Part shown: positions 1 to 7,723 of the stretch, piece by piece
Position numbering within the stretch: position 1 is the first letter of the stretch
Layout of the letters: every line of letters begins with the position of its first letter
From: Haloprofundus salilacus
GTDB taxonomy: Archaea > Halobacteriota > Halobacteria > Halobacteriales > Haloferacaceae
Direction of reading: 5' to 3'
NCBI RefSeq assembly: GCF_020150815.1
Contig: NZ_CP083723.1
Span: 1,674,001 to 1,738,000, forward strand
DNA length: 64,000 nt
Translations under genes and position numbers: made by a program
The notes under the pieces: model-generated
Seen by the model: the letters and a program-made list of their open reading frames with translations, nothing else
Told to the model about the DNA's origin: nothing
The model's database searches: none

Positions 1-32
1 ACGTCGATGTAGTGAAACGGAACGCTAGCCAT
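1..32 (-). CDS. N-terminus of a probable COG1325-type RNA-binding (exosome-associated) protein, truncated by window edge
   Basis: Only ten codons are visible. They start at an ATG at 32 on the minus strand and read M-A-S-V-P-F-H-Y-I-D before the window ends. From memory, haloarchaeal COG1325 RNA-binding/exosome-subunit proteins begin with a very similar PFHYxDLR segment, so that is the tentative identification. A T-run on the minus strand at 57-62 sits about 27 bases upstream of the ATG, which fits a leaderless transcript. The evidence is the short N-terminus plus promoter spacing, so another family is possible. Confidence 0.4.
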   Translation of the reverse strand, partial: MASVPFHYID

Positions 33-56
33 GGACGGGGTAGGCGAGCGGGAGTG

Positions 57-62
57 AAAAAA
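57..62 (-). promoter_or_regulatory. TATA-like element for the gene starting at 32
   Basis: A run of six T on the minus strand is centred about 27 bases before the ATG at 32. This is the usual haloarchaeal box A distance for a leaderless transcript. It lies just beyond the stop codon of the next gene upstream (66-68). Confidence 0.4.
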
Positions 63-65
63 GCC

Positions 66-260
66 CTACTCCTCGTCGTCGGCGTCCGCGGCCTCTAGCG
101 CGTCGGCCGGAACGCCCGTCTCCTGACCGTCCTCGAAGCTCACCGTGTACGTCGCTTCGCCGAACATCGTCTCCATCACCTGCGTGACGGTGCCGACCTC
201 CTCGTCGAACTCGCTGTGTTTGTCGTGGAACACGACGCGGTCGTCTTTCTCAAAACTCAT
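66..260 (-). CDS. Small acidic hypothetical protein, 64 aa
   Basis: The start is the ATG at 260 (MSFEKDD). A longer upstream reading was rejected because a TAAAAG-type element (CTTTTA on the minus strand, 285-290) sits 27 bases before this ATG. The protein has alternating hydrophobic strands and a Y-T-V-S-F-E-D-G segment, giving an impression of a small SH3-like beta barrel, and ends in an acidic tail (DADDEE). No catalytic motif or membrane segment is visible. The function is unknown; small beta-barrel proteins of this kind are common next to RNA-related genes in halophiles, but that link is inference. Confidence 0.7.
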   Translation of the reverse strand: MSFEKDDRVVFHDKHSEFDEEVGTVTQVMETMFGEATYTVSFEDGQETGVPADALEAADADDEE

Positions 261-284
261 AGTCTCAGTTTCCGTTCGACCGCG

Positions 285-290
285 TAAAAG
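285..290 (-). promoter_or_regulatory. TATA-like element for the gene starting at 260
   Basis: The minus strand reads CTTTTA here, centred 27-28 bases upstream of the ATG at 260. This supports that start codon and a leaderless mRNA. Confidence 0.45.
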
Positions 291-422
291 GACGATGGTT
301 CGACGCGCGTCGGGTGACCGCGGCGGAGTCCCCGTCGAAGCCTTATTTTTCTCCGAGTCCAACTATCTCGCAGTGATTCGCTCGCATCGCGCGGAGACCG
401 CCCCGCTCAGACGAACCGCCCG

Positions 423-970
423 ATGACGACGCTCGACGACCTCTGGTTTCTGGCCGACGAAGCGCGCCGGCGCGCCGAACGGGCGTACACGCCCTCGACG
501 ACCGCTACGACTCGTTTCTCGAACGACCGCAGACAAAGCGCGTCTTCCGAGCGCGGTTCCGAACGCTTGCCACCCGTATCTGCGCGACGGGTGCGCCGTT
601 CGGCGCGCACAGCATCGTCTACCGACCGGAGGGGCGGGTGCTTCTCGTCCGCCACGACGGCGTCGGCAGGTGGGTGCTCCCCAGCGGCGGCGTCGACGAC
701 GGAGAGACGTTTCTGGAGGCGGCCGAGCGCGGACTCGCCGAGGAAGCGGGCGTCGACGCCTCCTACGAGGGACTCGCGATGCTGAACCGCGTCGACGTCG
801 TCTGCGACGGCCACCGGACGTGGGGTGTCCTACCGGTGTTCGCCGCCGAAGCAGAGACGACGGAGACGAACGTCGCCGACCCCGACGACGAGATTTCAGC
901 GGCCGACTGGTTCCACTTCGAGTCGCTGTCCGATGACACCCGCGACGCCGACGACCTGCTCGCGTGGTAG
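423..970 (+). pseudogene. NUDIX hydrolase, frameshifted and with an altered NUDIX box
   Basis: An ATG at 423 opens a frame reading MTTLDDLWFLADEARRRAERAY. Near 486-491 the sensible coding passes to a different frame, which continues as ALDDRYDSFLERPQTKR and on through the NUDIX domain to the stop at 968-970. Adding one base near 488 (TAC-nAC-GCC) would join the two into one protein of about 182 residues. The NUDIX box follows the pattern G-x5-E-x7-R-x-U-x-E-E-x-G-U, but the glutamate that normally follows the arginine is glycine (codon GGA at about 733). NUDIX enzymes hydrolyse nucleoside diphosphate derivatives, and this box holds the metal-binding glutamates. A frameshift plus a box substitution together suggest a decaying gene; a sequencing error could explain the first but not the second. 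Confidence 0.7.
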
Positions 971-1006
971 CGGCAGGCGTTTTAGCGTCCGACGCCTCGG
1001 AGAAGC

Positions 1007-1216
1007 GTGTCTCTCGTCAGCGTCAGTTGTCCCGCTTGCGGCGCGTCGGTGTACGTCTCGCTCTCCGATGGCCGGCGGTTCGTGACCGCCGAACCCGACG
1101 AGACCGGCGGAGGTAGCAGCGACGACGGTGGATCGGATCTCGAAGAGGAGACGGCAATCTGTTCGGCGTGCGACACCGCGTTTCAGGTGATACACGGCAG
1201 TCGCTCAACGGATTGA
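1007..1216 (+). CDS. Small zinc-ribbon protein, 69 aa
   Basis: The frame begins with GTG at 1007 and encodes two CxxC knuckles: C-P-A-C near residue 8 and C-S-A-C near residue 52. A flexible Gly/Ser/Asp-rich linker separates them. This is a rubredoxin-like zinc ribbon of the kind abundant in haloarchaea. It probably binds one zinc ion; the partner (nucleic acid or protein) cannot be deduced. It follows the broken NUDIX gene by 36 bases on the same strand. Confidence 0.75.
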   Translation: MSLVSVSCPACGASVYVSLSDGRRFVTAEPDETGGGSSDDGGSDLEEETAICSACDTAFQVIHGSRSTD

Positions 1217-1348
1217 TAGCGAACGGGCGGTCCTCGACCTCGGCGTCCGCCCGTCGTCGGTGGACCGTGCACCCGCCTTGGCCGACGACGGCCGTTCTCG
1301 GTGCGCGGCTGTGGGTCGTCCGCTCTCGTTCGTGAACGTTAGGAAAGG

Positions 1349-1756
1349 TCAGGTGACGACCGCGTAGACGAACAGGAATCCGAAGTAGAGCACGACGAGC
1401 GCGCCGAGTGAGAGGAGACGGAACCGCTTGAGGTCTGCCTCCTCGCGCTCGTAGGCGTTGCGATACGCCTCGCGCTCCATCTCCGAGAGGTCGGCGGCGT
1501 GGTTCAAGCCTCGGTGGAGCGCGAGATGTCGCTCCTCGACGAACGGGTCGCCGCAGTGTCGGCAGCGGAAGGCGGCGTCGGAGTCGGCGACGCGCCGTCG
1601 ACGACTCGCCGAGTCGTCGGGGAGGTCGGCGGACCGCCGGCTGTCTCGGGTATCGTCCGCGCTCTCGTCGCTCGTCGGGGTTTCGGTGGTCGCCGGAGCC
1701 TCGGTGGTCGGCGCGTCCGTGCGATCGGTCCGTCTGGTGGGTTCGGAGTCGGTCAT
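1349..1756 (-). CDS. C2H2-type zinc finger protein with C-terminal membrane helix, 135 aa
   Basis: The N-terminal 60 residues are a low-complexity Thr/Asp/Arg/Ser region. It is followed by a C2H2-like finger, C-R-H-C ... H-x3-H with the pattern CxxC-x12-HxxxxxH around residues 66-86. The end is hydrophobic (about 112-134, LLSLGALVVLYFGFLFVYAV) and forms one transmembrane helix. The ATG overlaps the stop of the upstream 509-residue membrane protein by four bases (ATGA, 1753-1756), so translation is probably coupled. A membrane-anchored zinc finger beside cytochrome oxidase genes may help assemble or regulate the oxidase, but this is inference. Confidence 0.75.
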   Translation of the reverse strand: MTDSEPTRRTDRTDAPTTEAPATTETPTSDESADDTRDSRRSADLPDDSASRRRRVADSDAAFRCRHCGDPFVEERHLALHRGLNHAADLSEMEREAYRNAYEREEADLKRFRLLSLGALVVLYFGFLFVYAVVT

Positions 1757-3282
1757 ATGTACGGGGGAGTCGCCGGGGGTTCACTGACTATCCAGAGGCT
1801 GATCATCGTGTACAGCACCATCACGACGGTGACGCCGTACTGGCTGTGTATCGCCTGCAGGCGGTCGGGAAAGAGCTCGTACGCCGCCGCGTGGGCGACC
1901 CAGACGGCGACGAGGTGGCCCAAGAGGACAAAGAACAGTTCGAGACCGCCGAACCACGAGGGGAGCGACGCCAGCGTGAGCGGGTTCTGCGGCGGCGAGA
2001 TGGGCGAGAGCGTCGCGAGGTCGCCGAGTGTCGAGACCCCCACGTCGACAAGCGTGGGCGACAGCGACAGCAACACGCCGAAATTGTGCGCGAGGTGGTA
2101 GCCCGCCGCGATAGCCAGAAGCGACGGCGCGAACCGCTCGGCGAGGTACTCGACAGTGTAGTACGTCTCGGCGTAGCGCCGTGCAAGTCGCGCCGACCAC
2201 CAGTAAACCCGGAGGAACGCCAGATAGCCGAGGAAGTAGACGAGCAGGTAGCCGAGAAGCGGCGGAATCCCGACGGAGACGAGTTCGATGACGAGCCACG
2301 CCCACAGATTCGTTCCGACGAAGCCGTCGTAGGTGGTGACGTAGAGGACGGCGACGACGAACGCCACCTGGTCGCGGCCGACGACGAGGCCTGCCTCGGA
2401 GAGCCCCGCGCCCGGAAGTCGGAACCGCAGGCCGTCATCGCCGCGTTCGAGCGGCGCGACGTGGCCGTAAAACTCGAACGTCCGCGAGACGGGGTCGACC
2501 GTCTCGAACCAGCGGTCGGGACCGAAGACGACGCTTCCGGCGAGCGTCGCGACGGCGTAAGCGACGATGACGGTCGCGAGCGCCCGCGGTTCGTCGCCGA
2601 TCGGCGCGACGACTTCGAGAAAGATAAGCGCCAAGAGGCCGACGACGGCAGGCCACGCCCCGAGGCGTTCGGGGTACTCGCGGTCGAGCGAGAGGAGCAG
2701 TTCGGCGAGCGCGCGGAACGGGTTGAGCGTCGGCCACGTGTTGCCGACGAGGTAAACGGAGGCGACGTAGCCGCCCCACCAGCCGACCCAGACGACCAGA
2801 ATCGCGAGGTTTCTGAGCTGGGTGTCTGGTCCAACGAAGCCGACGTATATCGTGAGCAGGAGCAGCGCGACCGAGAGGGTGCGAGCGACGAGACGAACCA
2901 GTCGCCCCGGCGACGCGAGCGTGCCGCCCCAGTCGTGAATCGAGCGAATGAACTGCCGGTCGGTGACGAAACTTGCGAGCAGAAACGACGCGCCGACGGC
3001 CCCGCCGCCGGTGAGCAGGAAGAGCCACGTCGGAATCTCCAGCGTCCCCGGCGCGGCGCTGCGAACCGCCCCGGCGTGGGCGGCGGCGACGCCCGTGGCG
3101 GCGAGGAACGTCGAGAGGGCGAGCGCAGCGGCGACGAGTGAGGCGGCGAGGCGGGAGACGCCTCGCCGGTCGTCGTCCGTTGGAGGAGCGTCACCGTCGC
3201 CGAGAGCGCCGGCGTCGCGCTCGCCGGGTGACGCCGAGTCCGAGCGACCGCGACGGCCGGGCGACCGGGGACGTAGAGCCAT
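1753..3282 (-). CDS. Large polytopic membrane protein, 509 aa, unknown function
   Basis: After a charged N-terminal tail of about 45 residues come a first hydrophobic segment ending A-A-H-A-G (about residues 47-70) and about ten further membrane segments, with the last close to the C-terminus. Many tryptophans and aromatic residues line the helices. No transporter or enzyme motif was recognised. The gene is divergent from cytochrome oxidase subunit III (start 3419) and coupled to the zinc-finger membrane protein downstream. The conserved look and position suggest a role in respiratory-chain assembly or metal handling, which is inference. The start at 3282 is the first ATG, and the N-terminal tail makes a downstream start possible. 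Confidence 0.75.
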   Translation of the reverse strand: MALRPRSPGRRGRSDSASPGERDAGALGDGDAPPTDDDRRGVSRLAASLVAAALALSTFLAATGVAAAHAGAVRSAAPGTLEIPTWLFLLTGGGAVGASFLLASFVTDRQFIRSIHDWGGTLASPGRLVRLVARTLSVALLLLTIYVGFVGPDTQLRNLAILVVWVGWWGGYVASVYLVGNTWPTLNPFRALAELLLSLDREYPERLGAWPAVVGLLALIFLEVVAPIGDEPRALATVIVAYAVATLAGSVVFGPDRWFETVDPVSRTFEFYGHVAPLERGDDGLRFRLPGAGLSEAGLVVGRDQVAFVVAVLYVTTYDGFVGTNLWAWLVIELVSVGIPPLLGYLLVYFLGYLAFLRVYWWSARLARRYAETYYTVEYLAERFAPSLLAIAAGYHLAHNFGVLLSLSPTLVDVGVSTLGDLATLSPISPPQNPLTLASLPSWFGGLELFFVLLGHLVAVWVAHAAAYELFPDRLQAIHSQYGVTVVMVLYTMISLWIVSEPPATPPYI

Positions 3283-3387
3283 CGTCGAAGGTAGGGCGAC
3301 TCGCCACGAGTAAGTTCCGACTTCGCGTCACCTGTCGAGAGTCGAACCAACCGAAGCCAGCCCTCCCGTGCGGCGCAAGTAGGGAGG

Positions 3388-3394
3388 TTTTTTA
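3388..3394 (+). promoter_or_regulatory. TATA box of cytochrome oxidase subunit III gene
   Basis: TTTTTTA lies 28 bases upstream of the ATG at 3419, in the divergent intergenic region. The spacing argues for the ATG at 3419 rather than the in-frame GTG at 3395. Confidence 0.5.
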
Positions 3395-3418
3395 GTGAAC
3401 CAACGGCAACTCACGGAC

Positions 3419-4285
3419 ATGAGTACGCAAGAATCACACGAGGACCACGGGCACCACGGGCACCACCTCCCGGCTGTCGAGGACTGGCCGCGAGGGTTCG
3501 GCGAGGCGTCGTGGTGGCCGTTCGTCACTGCACTCGGCGGCGCGGGGTTGTACGTCGGCGCGGCGCTGTACATCGTCGCGTTGGGCAACCCCGACCTCCT
3601 GCCGACGATAGCCGGTCCCGCCGTCTTCGTCGGGAGCGTCGGCCTGTTCCTCGTCGGCATCTACGGCTGGGTGTACCACGCGTTCGTGAGCCACTTCTGG
3701 TCGCGCGACACGAGCGCGAACGGCTCGATGGCGCTCAAGTGGGGGATGGTCGCGTTCCTCGGCTCCGAACTCGCGACATTCGGCGCGGTGTTCACGTACT
3801 ACTTCTTCATCCGCGCAGGAACGTGGCCGCCGCAGGAGCTCCCGCACCTGCTCGGGTCGCTCGTGCTGGCGAACACAGCGCTGCTCATCGCGTCGAGTTT
3901 CACGCTCCACTGGGCGCACGTCGCCATCCGCCGCGAGAATCGCCGTCAGTTCATCCTCGGTCTCGTCGTAACGCTCGTCCTCGGCGCGGTGTTCATCGCC
4001 GGGCAGGTGCTCGAGTACTACGAGTTCATCGTCAACGAGGGGTTCACCTTCACGAGCGGCATCTTCGCGAGCGCGTTCTTCGGCCTCACCGGTCTCCACG
4101 GACTGCACGTCAGCCTCGGCGCGGTGCTTCTGGGCATCGTCCTCGTCCGCGCGCTCGCCGGGCAGTACTCCGCCGACCGCCACGTCTCGGTCAGCACCGC
4201 CTCGATGTACTGGCACTTCGTCGACATCGTCTGGATCTTCCTCGTCGTCGTGCTGTACGCCGGTGCGGAAGTCGGCGGGGCGTAA
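3419..4285 (+). CDS. Heme-copper oxidase (cytochrome c oxidase-type) subunit III, 288 aa
   Basis: The N-terminus is His-rich and soluble (MSTQESHEDHGHHGHH). Seven transmembrane segments typical of COX3 follow. Family signatures are visible: E-x-x-x-F near 'FLGSELATFGAVFTYYFFIRAG' (split here as FLGSELATFG and AVFTYYFFIR), the central T-L-H-W-A-H region, and the C-terminal 'GLHGLHVSLG' and 'YWHFVDIVWIFL' helices. Subunit III stabilises the proton-pumping oxidase core and feeds oxygen to subunit I. No subunit I gene is in the window, and subunit II lies 35 kb away at 38506, so the oxidase genes are dispersed. The start was chosen from the TATA box spacing. Confidence 0.92.
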   Translation: MSTQESHEDHGHHGHHLPAVEDWPRGFGEASWWPFVTALGGAGLYVGAALYIVALGNPDLLPTIAGPAVFVGSVGLFLVGIYGWVYHAFVSHFWSRDTSANGSMALKWGMVAFLGSELATFGAVFTYYFFIRAGTWPPQELPHLLGSLVLANTALLIASSFTLHWAHVAIRRENRRQFILGLVVTLVLGAVFIAGQVLEYYEFIVNEGFTFTSGIFASAFFGLTGLHGLHVSLGAVLLGIVLVRALAGQYSADRHVSVSTASMYWHFVDIVWIFLVVVLYAGAEVGGA

Positions 4286-4372
4286 TCGGCAAGTCGGCCC
4301 TCCTTTTGCGGTCTCTCGGTAATCACCCGCCCAGCCGCGGCGTTTCGCTCCGTCCCGCCCTTCGGCGTCGTC

Positions 4373-4744
4373 TCACCGGAACCATGTCTCCGGCGGCGGA
4401 ATCGCCTCCGAGAGTACTAGCGCTAACAGGACGAAGTACGTCGCGAGTCCGGCGACCAGCGCGGTGACGACCCACTCACCGACGTCGAGGACGACTCCCG
4501 CGGCGGCAGCGACGAAGACGGCGAGTATCGAGGCCACCCGCACGACGGGTCGTCGCCAGAGGCGGGCGCTGCGCTCGGGAAACGCCGCCATCACCAGTTC
4601 CAGCGAGAGCGCGCCGACACATCCGACGACGGCGGCTGACGGCGACCGGAGCGCCGAGAGCGACACGCCGGCGGCGGCGACGCCGACCGAGAGCGACAGC
4701 AGCACGAACGTCGCGAGAATCGCGTCGCGGTAGCGGGAGTTCAC
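4373..4744 (-). CDS. Small membrane protein, 123 aa, four predicted helices
   Basis: The frame starts at GTG 4744 and encodes four hydrophobic segments (about residues 8-28, 35-54, 66-88 and 92-112) with short loops, ending P-P-P-E-T-W-F-R. There is no recognisable motif. It is convergent with the subunit III gene and divergent from the potassium channel gene at 4823. Function unknown. Confidence 0.65.
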   Translation of the reverse strand: MNSRYRDAILATFVLLSLSVGVAAAGVSLSALRSPSAAVVGCVGALSLELVMAAFPERSARLWRRPVVRVASILAVFVAAAAGVVLDVGEWVVTALVAGLATYFVLLALVLSEAIPPPETWFR

Positions 4745-4790
4745 GGTGGACGTACGGTCGCCGAGGGCTTTGCCGTTCCGCGCGCCTCTG

Positions 4791-4797
4791 TTTTAAG
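4791..4797 (+). promoter_or_regulatory. TATA box of the potassium channel gene
   Basis: TTTTAAG is centred 29 bases upstream of the ATG at 4823, so the mRNA is probably leaderless. Its complement CTTAAAA could also serve the divergent gene starting at 4744. Confidence 0.45.
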
Positions 4798-4822
4798 GGT
4801 CTGACGCGCAAACGGCGGGTGA

Positions 4823-6451
4823 ATGCCTGATTCGAGACGCCGAGCGGTGATTTTCACCGCGGCCGCGCTGGCCGTGATGTTCACGTACGCGTTCATCTAC
4901 CAGTACGCGATGGCGACGTACGAAGGTGTACAGGTGGGATACGTCCAGTCGCTAGCCATCGTCGTCGAGACGTTCACCACGACGGGATACGGTGAGCACG
5001 CCACTTTGTGGTCGTCACCGCCGGTGTTGCTCCTCGTGATGGCGATGCAGGCGACGGGCGTCGGCCTCCTCTTTACGACGCTGCCGCTGTTCGTCGTCCC
5101 GTTGGTCGAAGAAGCGCTGGCGACGGCCCCACCGACCAACGTCGATCTGTCTGGCCACGTCGTCATTTGCGAGTTCACGCCGCGCGGCGAGACGCTCGTC
5201 GACGAACTCCGATCGCGGGGCGTGCCGTACGTCGTCGTCGTCCGCGACCGCGAGACCTCTCAACAGCTGTACGAGGACGGGTACACGGTCGTCCACGGCG
5301 ACCCCGAGGAACTCGACACGCTGGAGGCGGCCTCCGTCGGCGACGCGCTGGCGCTCGTCGCCGACGCCGACGACGAGATGAACGCGAGCATCGTCCTCTC
5401 GGCGAAGGAACTCCGAGACGACGTTCGGGTGGTGAGCGTCGTCGAGAACGACGAGGTAGCCGACTACCACCGCTACGCGGGCGCGGACGCAGTTCTCTCG
5501 CCGCGGCACGTCCTCGGCGAGAGCCTCGCCGGAAAAGTGACGACGGCCGTCACGACGGAGATGGCCGACGCCATCGTCGTCGACGAGGATTTCGAGGTGG
5601 CGGAACTCATCGTCCAGCGCGACTCCGAACTCGTCGGCCAGACCGTCGCCGAGAGCGAAATCGGCGTCCGAACCGGCGTCAACGTCATCGGTGCGTGGTT
5701 CCGCGGCGAGTTCGTCAGTCCGCCGTCGCCCAACGCCGTCATCGACGAACACACCGTGTTACTCGTCGCCGGTGTGGAGCACCAGCTCTCGGCTCTGAAA
5801 GAACTCACGCTGTCTGAGTCGCGGCGACATCGGCGCGGGTCGGTGCTCGTCGTTGGCCGCGGCGCAGTCGGCGCGACGGTGTCGTCTGCGCTGGCGAAAG
5901 CTGACGTGCCGTACCTCGTCGTCGACAAGGAGGAGAAACCCGGCGTCGACGTGGTCGGCGACGTCACCGACCGCGAGACGCTCGAAGCGGCGAACATCGA
6001 GGAGGCCCGAAGCGTCGTACTCGCACTGAACAGCGACACGACCACCATCTTCGCGACGCTCGCGGTGAAACAGGTCGCCCCGGACGTGGAGATCATCGCC
6101 CGCGCGAACGAGACGGGGAGCGTGAGCAAGCTCTACCGTGCTGGGGCAGAGTACGTCCTCTCGCTCTCGACGGTGAGCGGGCGGATGCTCGCCTCGAACC
6201 TCCTCGACGAGGAGGTCATCGCGCCGGACACCCAGATAGACGTGATTCGAACGCGAGCGCCTCAGTTGGCCGGACAGACGCTCGCGGAGGCGGACGTTCG
6301 GGCGCGGACGAACTGCACCGTCGTCGCCGTCGAACGAAACGGCGAGTTGCTGACGGACCTCGGCGCGAAGTTCCGCGTCCGCGACGGCGACGAACTCGTC
6401 GTCGCGGGTCTCGACGAGGATATCAACCGGTTCAACGAGTTACTGGGTTAG
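4823..6451 (+). CDS. Two-helix potassium channel with two RCK (TrkA-N/TrkA-C) units, 542 aa
   Basis: The membrane part comprises TM1 (about residues 8-28), a pore helix with the selectivity filter T-T-G-Y-G (about 53-57), and TM2 (about 66-90). Two successive cytoplasmic RCK units follow. The first Rossmann domain begins near 'GHVVICEFTPRG' and the second near 'GSVLVVGRGAVG', each followed by a TrkA-C domain. RCK domains bind nucleotides or ions and gate the pore. The second carries the canonical GxGxxG-like turn while the first is degenerate (E-F-T-P-R-G), so nucleotide may bind mainly at the second. This architecture is common in haloarchaea, which accumulate molar potassium. The stop overlaps the convergent membrane gene by four bases. 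Confidence 0.9.
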   Translation: MPDSRRRAVIFTAAALAVMFTYAFIYQYAMATYEGVQVGYVQSLAIVVETFTTTGYGEHATLWSSPPVLLLVMAMQATGVGLLFTTLPLFVVPLVEEALATAPPTNVDLSGHVVICEFTPRGETLVDELRSRGVPYVVVVRDRETSQQLYEDGYTVVHGDPEELDTLEAASVGDALALVADADDEMNASIVLSAKELRDDVRVVSVVENDEVADYHRYAGADAVLSPRHVLGESLAGKVTTAVTTEMADAIVVDEDFEVAELIVQRDSELVGQTVAESEIGVRTGVNVIGAWFRGEFVSPPSPNAVIDEHTVLLVAGVEHQLSALKELTLSESRRHRRGSVLVVGRGAVGATVSSALAKADVPYLVVDKEEKPGVDVVGDVTDRETLEAANIEEARSVVLALNSDTTTIFATLAVKQVAPDVEIIARANETGSVSKLYRAGAEYVLSLSTVSGRMLASNLLDEEVIAPDTQIDVIRTRAPQLAGQTLAEADVRARTNCTVVAVERNGELLTDLGAKFRVRDGDELVVAGLDEDINRFNELLG

Positions 6452-7011
6452 CGGCTAGCCGTCGCGACCGGACTCAGCGCCAGCACCCAGACGGCGAGAA
6501 TCACCGCGCCGACGAATTCCGGGAGTGCGAGACCGGAACCCGGAAACCAGCCGTCGGCCCACGCCGCCCACGAGAGCAGGTGGACGACGGCGAAAACGAG
6601 CGAAAGTCGGCCGGTCGCCGTTCTCCGGCGAACGGCGCCGTCGACGGCGAGCGTCGCCGTCAACAGCAGGTAGAACGAGACCGCGACGGCGCCGTGCGGC
6701 GACGTGTCCATCGGAAAGACGCCGACGAGACCCATCGCGACGCCGGTGAGCGCGAAGAAGACCGCGACGAGGTGGGCGGCGCGTGTCGTCGCCGCCGTCC
6801 ACAGCGGCACCGCGTACGGGAGCGCCAGCAGTGCGCCGAGAATCAGGCCGCCGTTGAACAGAAGCGCCGTCGCCGGGTCGACGCCGAGTTCCGAGAGCGC
6901 GTCGCGGGACCACGAGAACCACGGCGCGACGACGGTCGCGGCCAGAATCGACCCGAGGGTGACGACGGGCGCGACGCGGCCGAGTCGGCGAGCGAGTTCG
7001 ACGCGTTGCAT
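6448..7011 (-). CDS. DUF998 family membrane protein, about 187 aa
   Basis: The protein has six hydrophobic helices. The first segment contains P-W-F-S-W and D-A-L-S-E-L-G-V, a hallmark of archaeal DUF998 proteins, and 'GVFPMDTSPHG' is a second conserved loop. I place the start at ATG 7011 (MQRVELARRL) because the helix-forming sequence begins there; ATG 7038 would add nine residues. The gene converges on the channel gene with a four-base overlap of the stops. The biochemical function is not known; DUF998 is distantly related to membrane-bound electron-carrier or lipid-binding folds. Confidence 0.75.
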   Translation of the reverse strand: MQRVELARRLGRVAPVVTLGSILAATVVAPWFSWSRDALSELGVDPATALLFNGGLILGALLALPYAVPLWTAATTRAAHLVAVFFALTGVAMGLVGVFPMDTSPHGAVAVSFYLLLTATLAVDGAVRRRTATGRLSLVFAVVHLLSWAAWADGWFPGSGLALPEFVGAVILAVWVLALSPVATASR

Positions 7012-7123
7012 CGGCGGACGTTGTGGCAACGGCGGCATAGTGATTGCGGAGTTGACTGGTTCGGCGTTAGGCGTCGCCACGTTCGCCGAAACAGTTCTCA
7101 ATCGCGAGCGACGAGGTAGTGGT

Positions 7124-7576
7124 ATGTACACGGACGACACGGTGCCGTCGTCGACCGGCAGTTTGCACGACACCTACGTCGCCGCGCTCCAGCACGGATT
7201 GGTCGAACTCCCGGAGAGTGTGCGTCTGGTCGGCGTCGTCCGCCGCCCGACGCGGTGGTTCCACGGGAGCGTCAACGAGAACCGCCCGTCGCTCGGTCCG
7301 CCGGAGTCGCTCCTCGACGAGTTCGGACGGGAGCGCGACGACCTGAAGATGGCCGGACTCTGCGACGAGGGCGCGCACAACGCCGCGTGGGAGAACGTCG
7401 GGTTCGAGTCGCGCTATCGGGAGTATCTCGAAAGCAAGGAGCCGCAGGCGGCGCTGGAGACGCTTTCGGAGCGACTCCGCGCGGGCGAGGACGTGGCGCT
7501 GGTCTGCTTCGAGAACACCGAGAAGAAGCGGTGCCACCGGACGGTGCTCCGGGACGCGCTCTCCGAGCGCGTATGA
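7124..7576 (+). CDS. DUF488 family protein, 150 aa
   Basis: The start is ATG 7124 (MYTDDTVP); the longer upstream frame has no promoter support. The C-terminal signature C-F-E-N-T-x4-C-H-R-T-V-L (about residues 126-138) is the conserved end of DUF488, and the Arg/Trp region 'VVRRPTRWFHG' fits its N-terminal half. DUF488 proteins are small cysteine- and histidine-containing proteins of unproved function. The gene stands alone between divergent DUF998 and the next transcription unit. Confidence 0.75.
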   Translation: MYTDDTVPSSTGSLHDTYVAALQHGLVELPESVRLVGVVRRPTRWFHGSVNENRPSLGPPESLLDEFGRERDDLKMAGLCDEGAHNAAWENVGFESRYREYLESKEPQAALETLSERLRAGEDVALVCFENTEKKRCHRTVLRDALSERV

Positions 7577-7613
7577 GCGGTGAACGACCCCGAATCGCTG
7601 CACCTCCACGGCC

Positions 7614-7623
7614 AATTTGATAT
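7614..7623 (+). promoter_or_regulatory. TATA-like element before the 24-residue ORF
   Basis: AATTTGATAT, an AT-rich decamer in GC-rich surroundings, ends about 26 bases before the ATG at 7649. The spacing is what a leaderless haloarchaeal transcript would show. Confidence 0.45.
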
Positions 7624-7648
7624 GCGCCCCGACAGAACGTACGAAGCA

Positions 7649-7723
7649 ATGACGTTCGACACGCCCGGGGGCGACCCCGACCCTGACTCCGTCTTCGCTT
7701 TCGTCGCGGAGGGTTCGACGTGA
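7649..7723 (+). CDS. Candidate 24-residue miniprotein, coupled to the next gene
   Basis: The ORF reads MTFDTPGGDPDPDSVFAFV then A-E-G-S-T and stops at TGA 7721-7723. Two features support it. A TATA-like element lies at the right distance for a leaderless start, and its stop overlaps the GTG start of the membrane protein gene by four bases (GTGA, 7720-7723), the same coupling used by other operons in this window. It may be a translated leader that delivers ribosomes to the membrane gene, or a functional acidic miniprotein. Chance occurrence cannot be excluded. Confidence 0.4.
   Translation: MTFDTPGGDPDPDSVFAFVAEGST

Noticed and set aside
1846-3141. Long plus-strand frame opposite the 509-residue membrane gene
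   Set aside because: It is an arginine/glutamate-rich mirror of the coding strand with no start signal; typical of GC-rich genomes.
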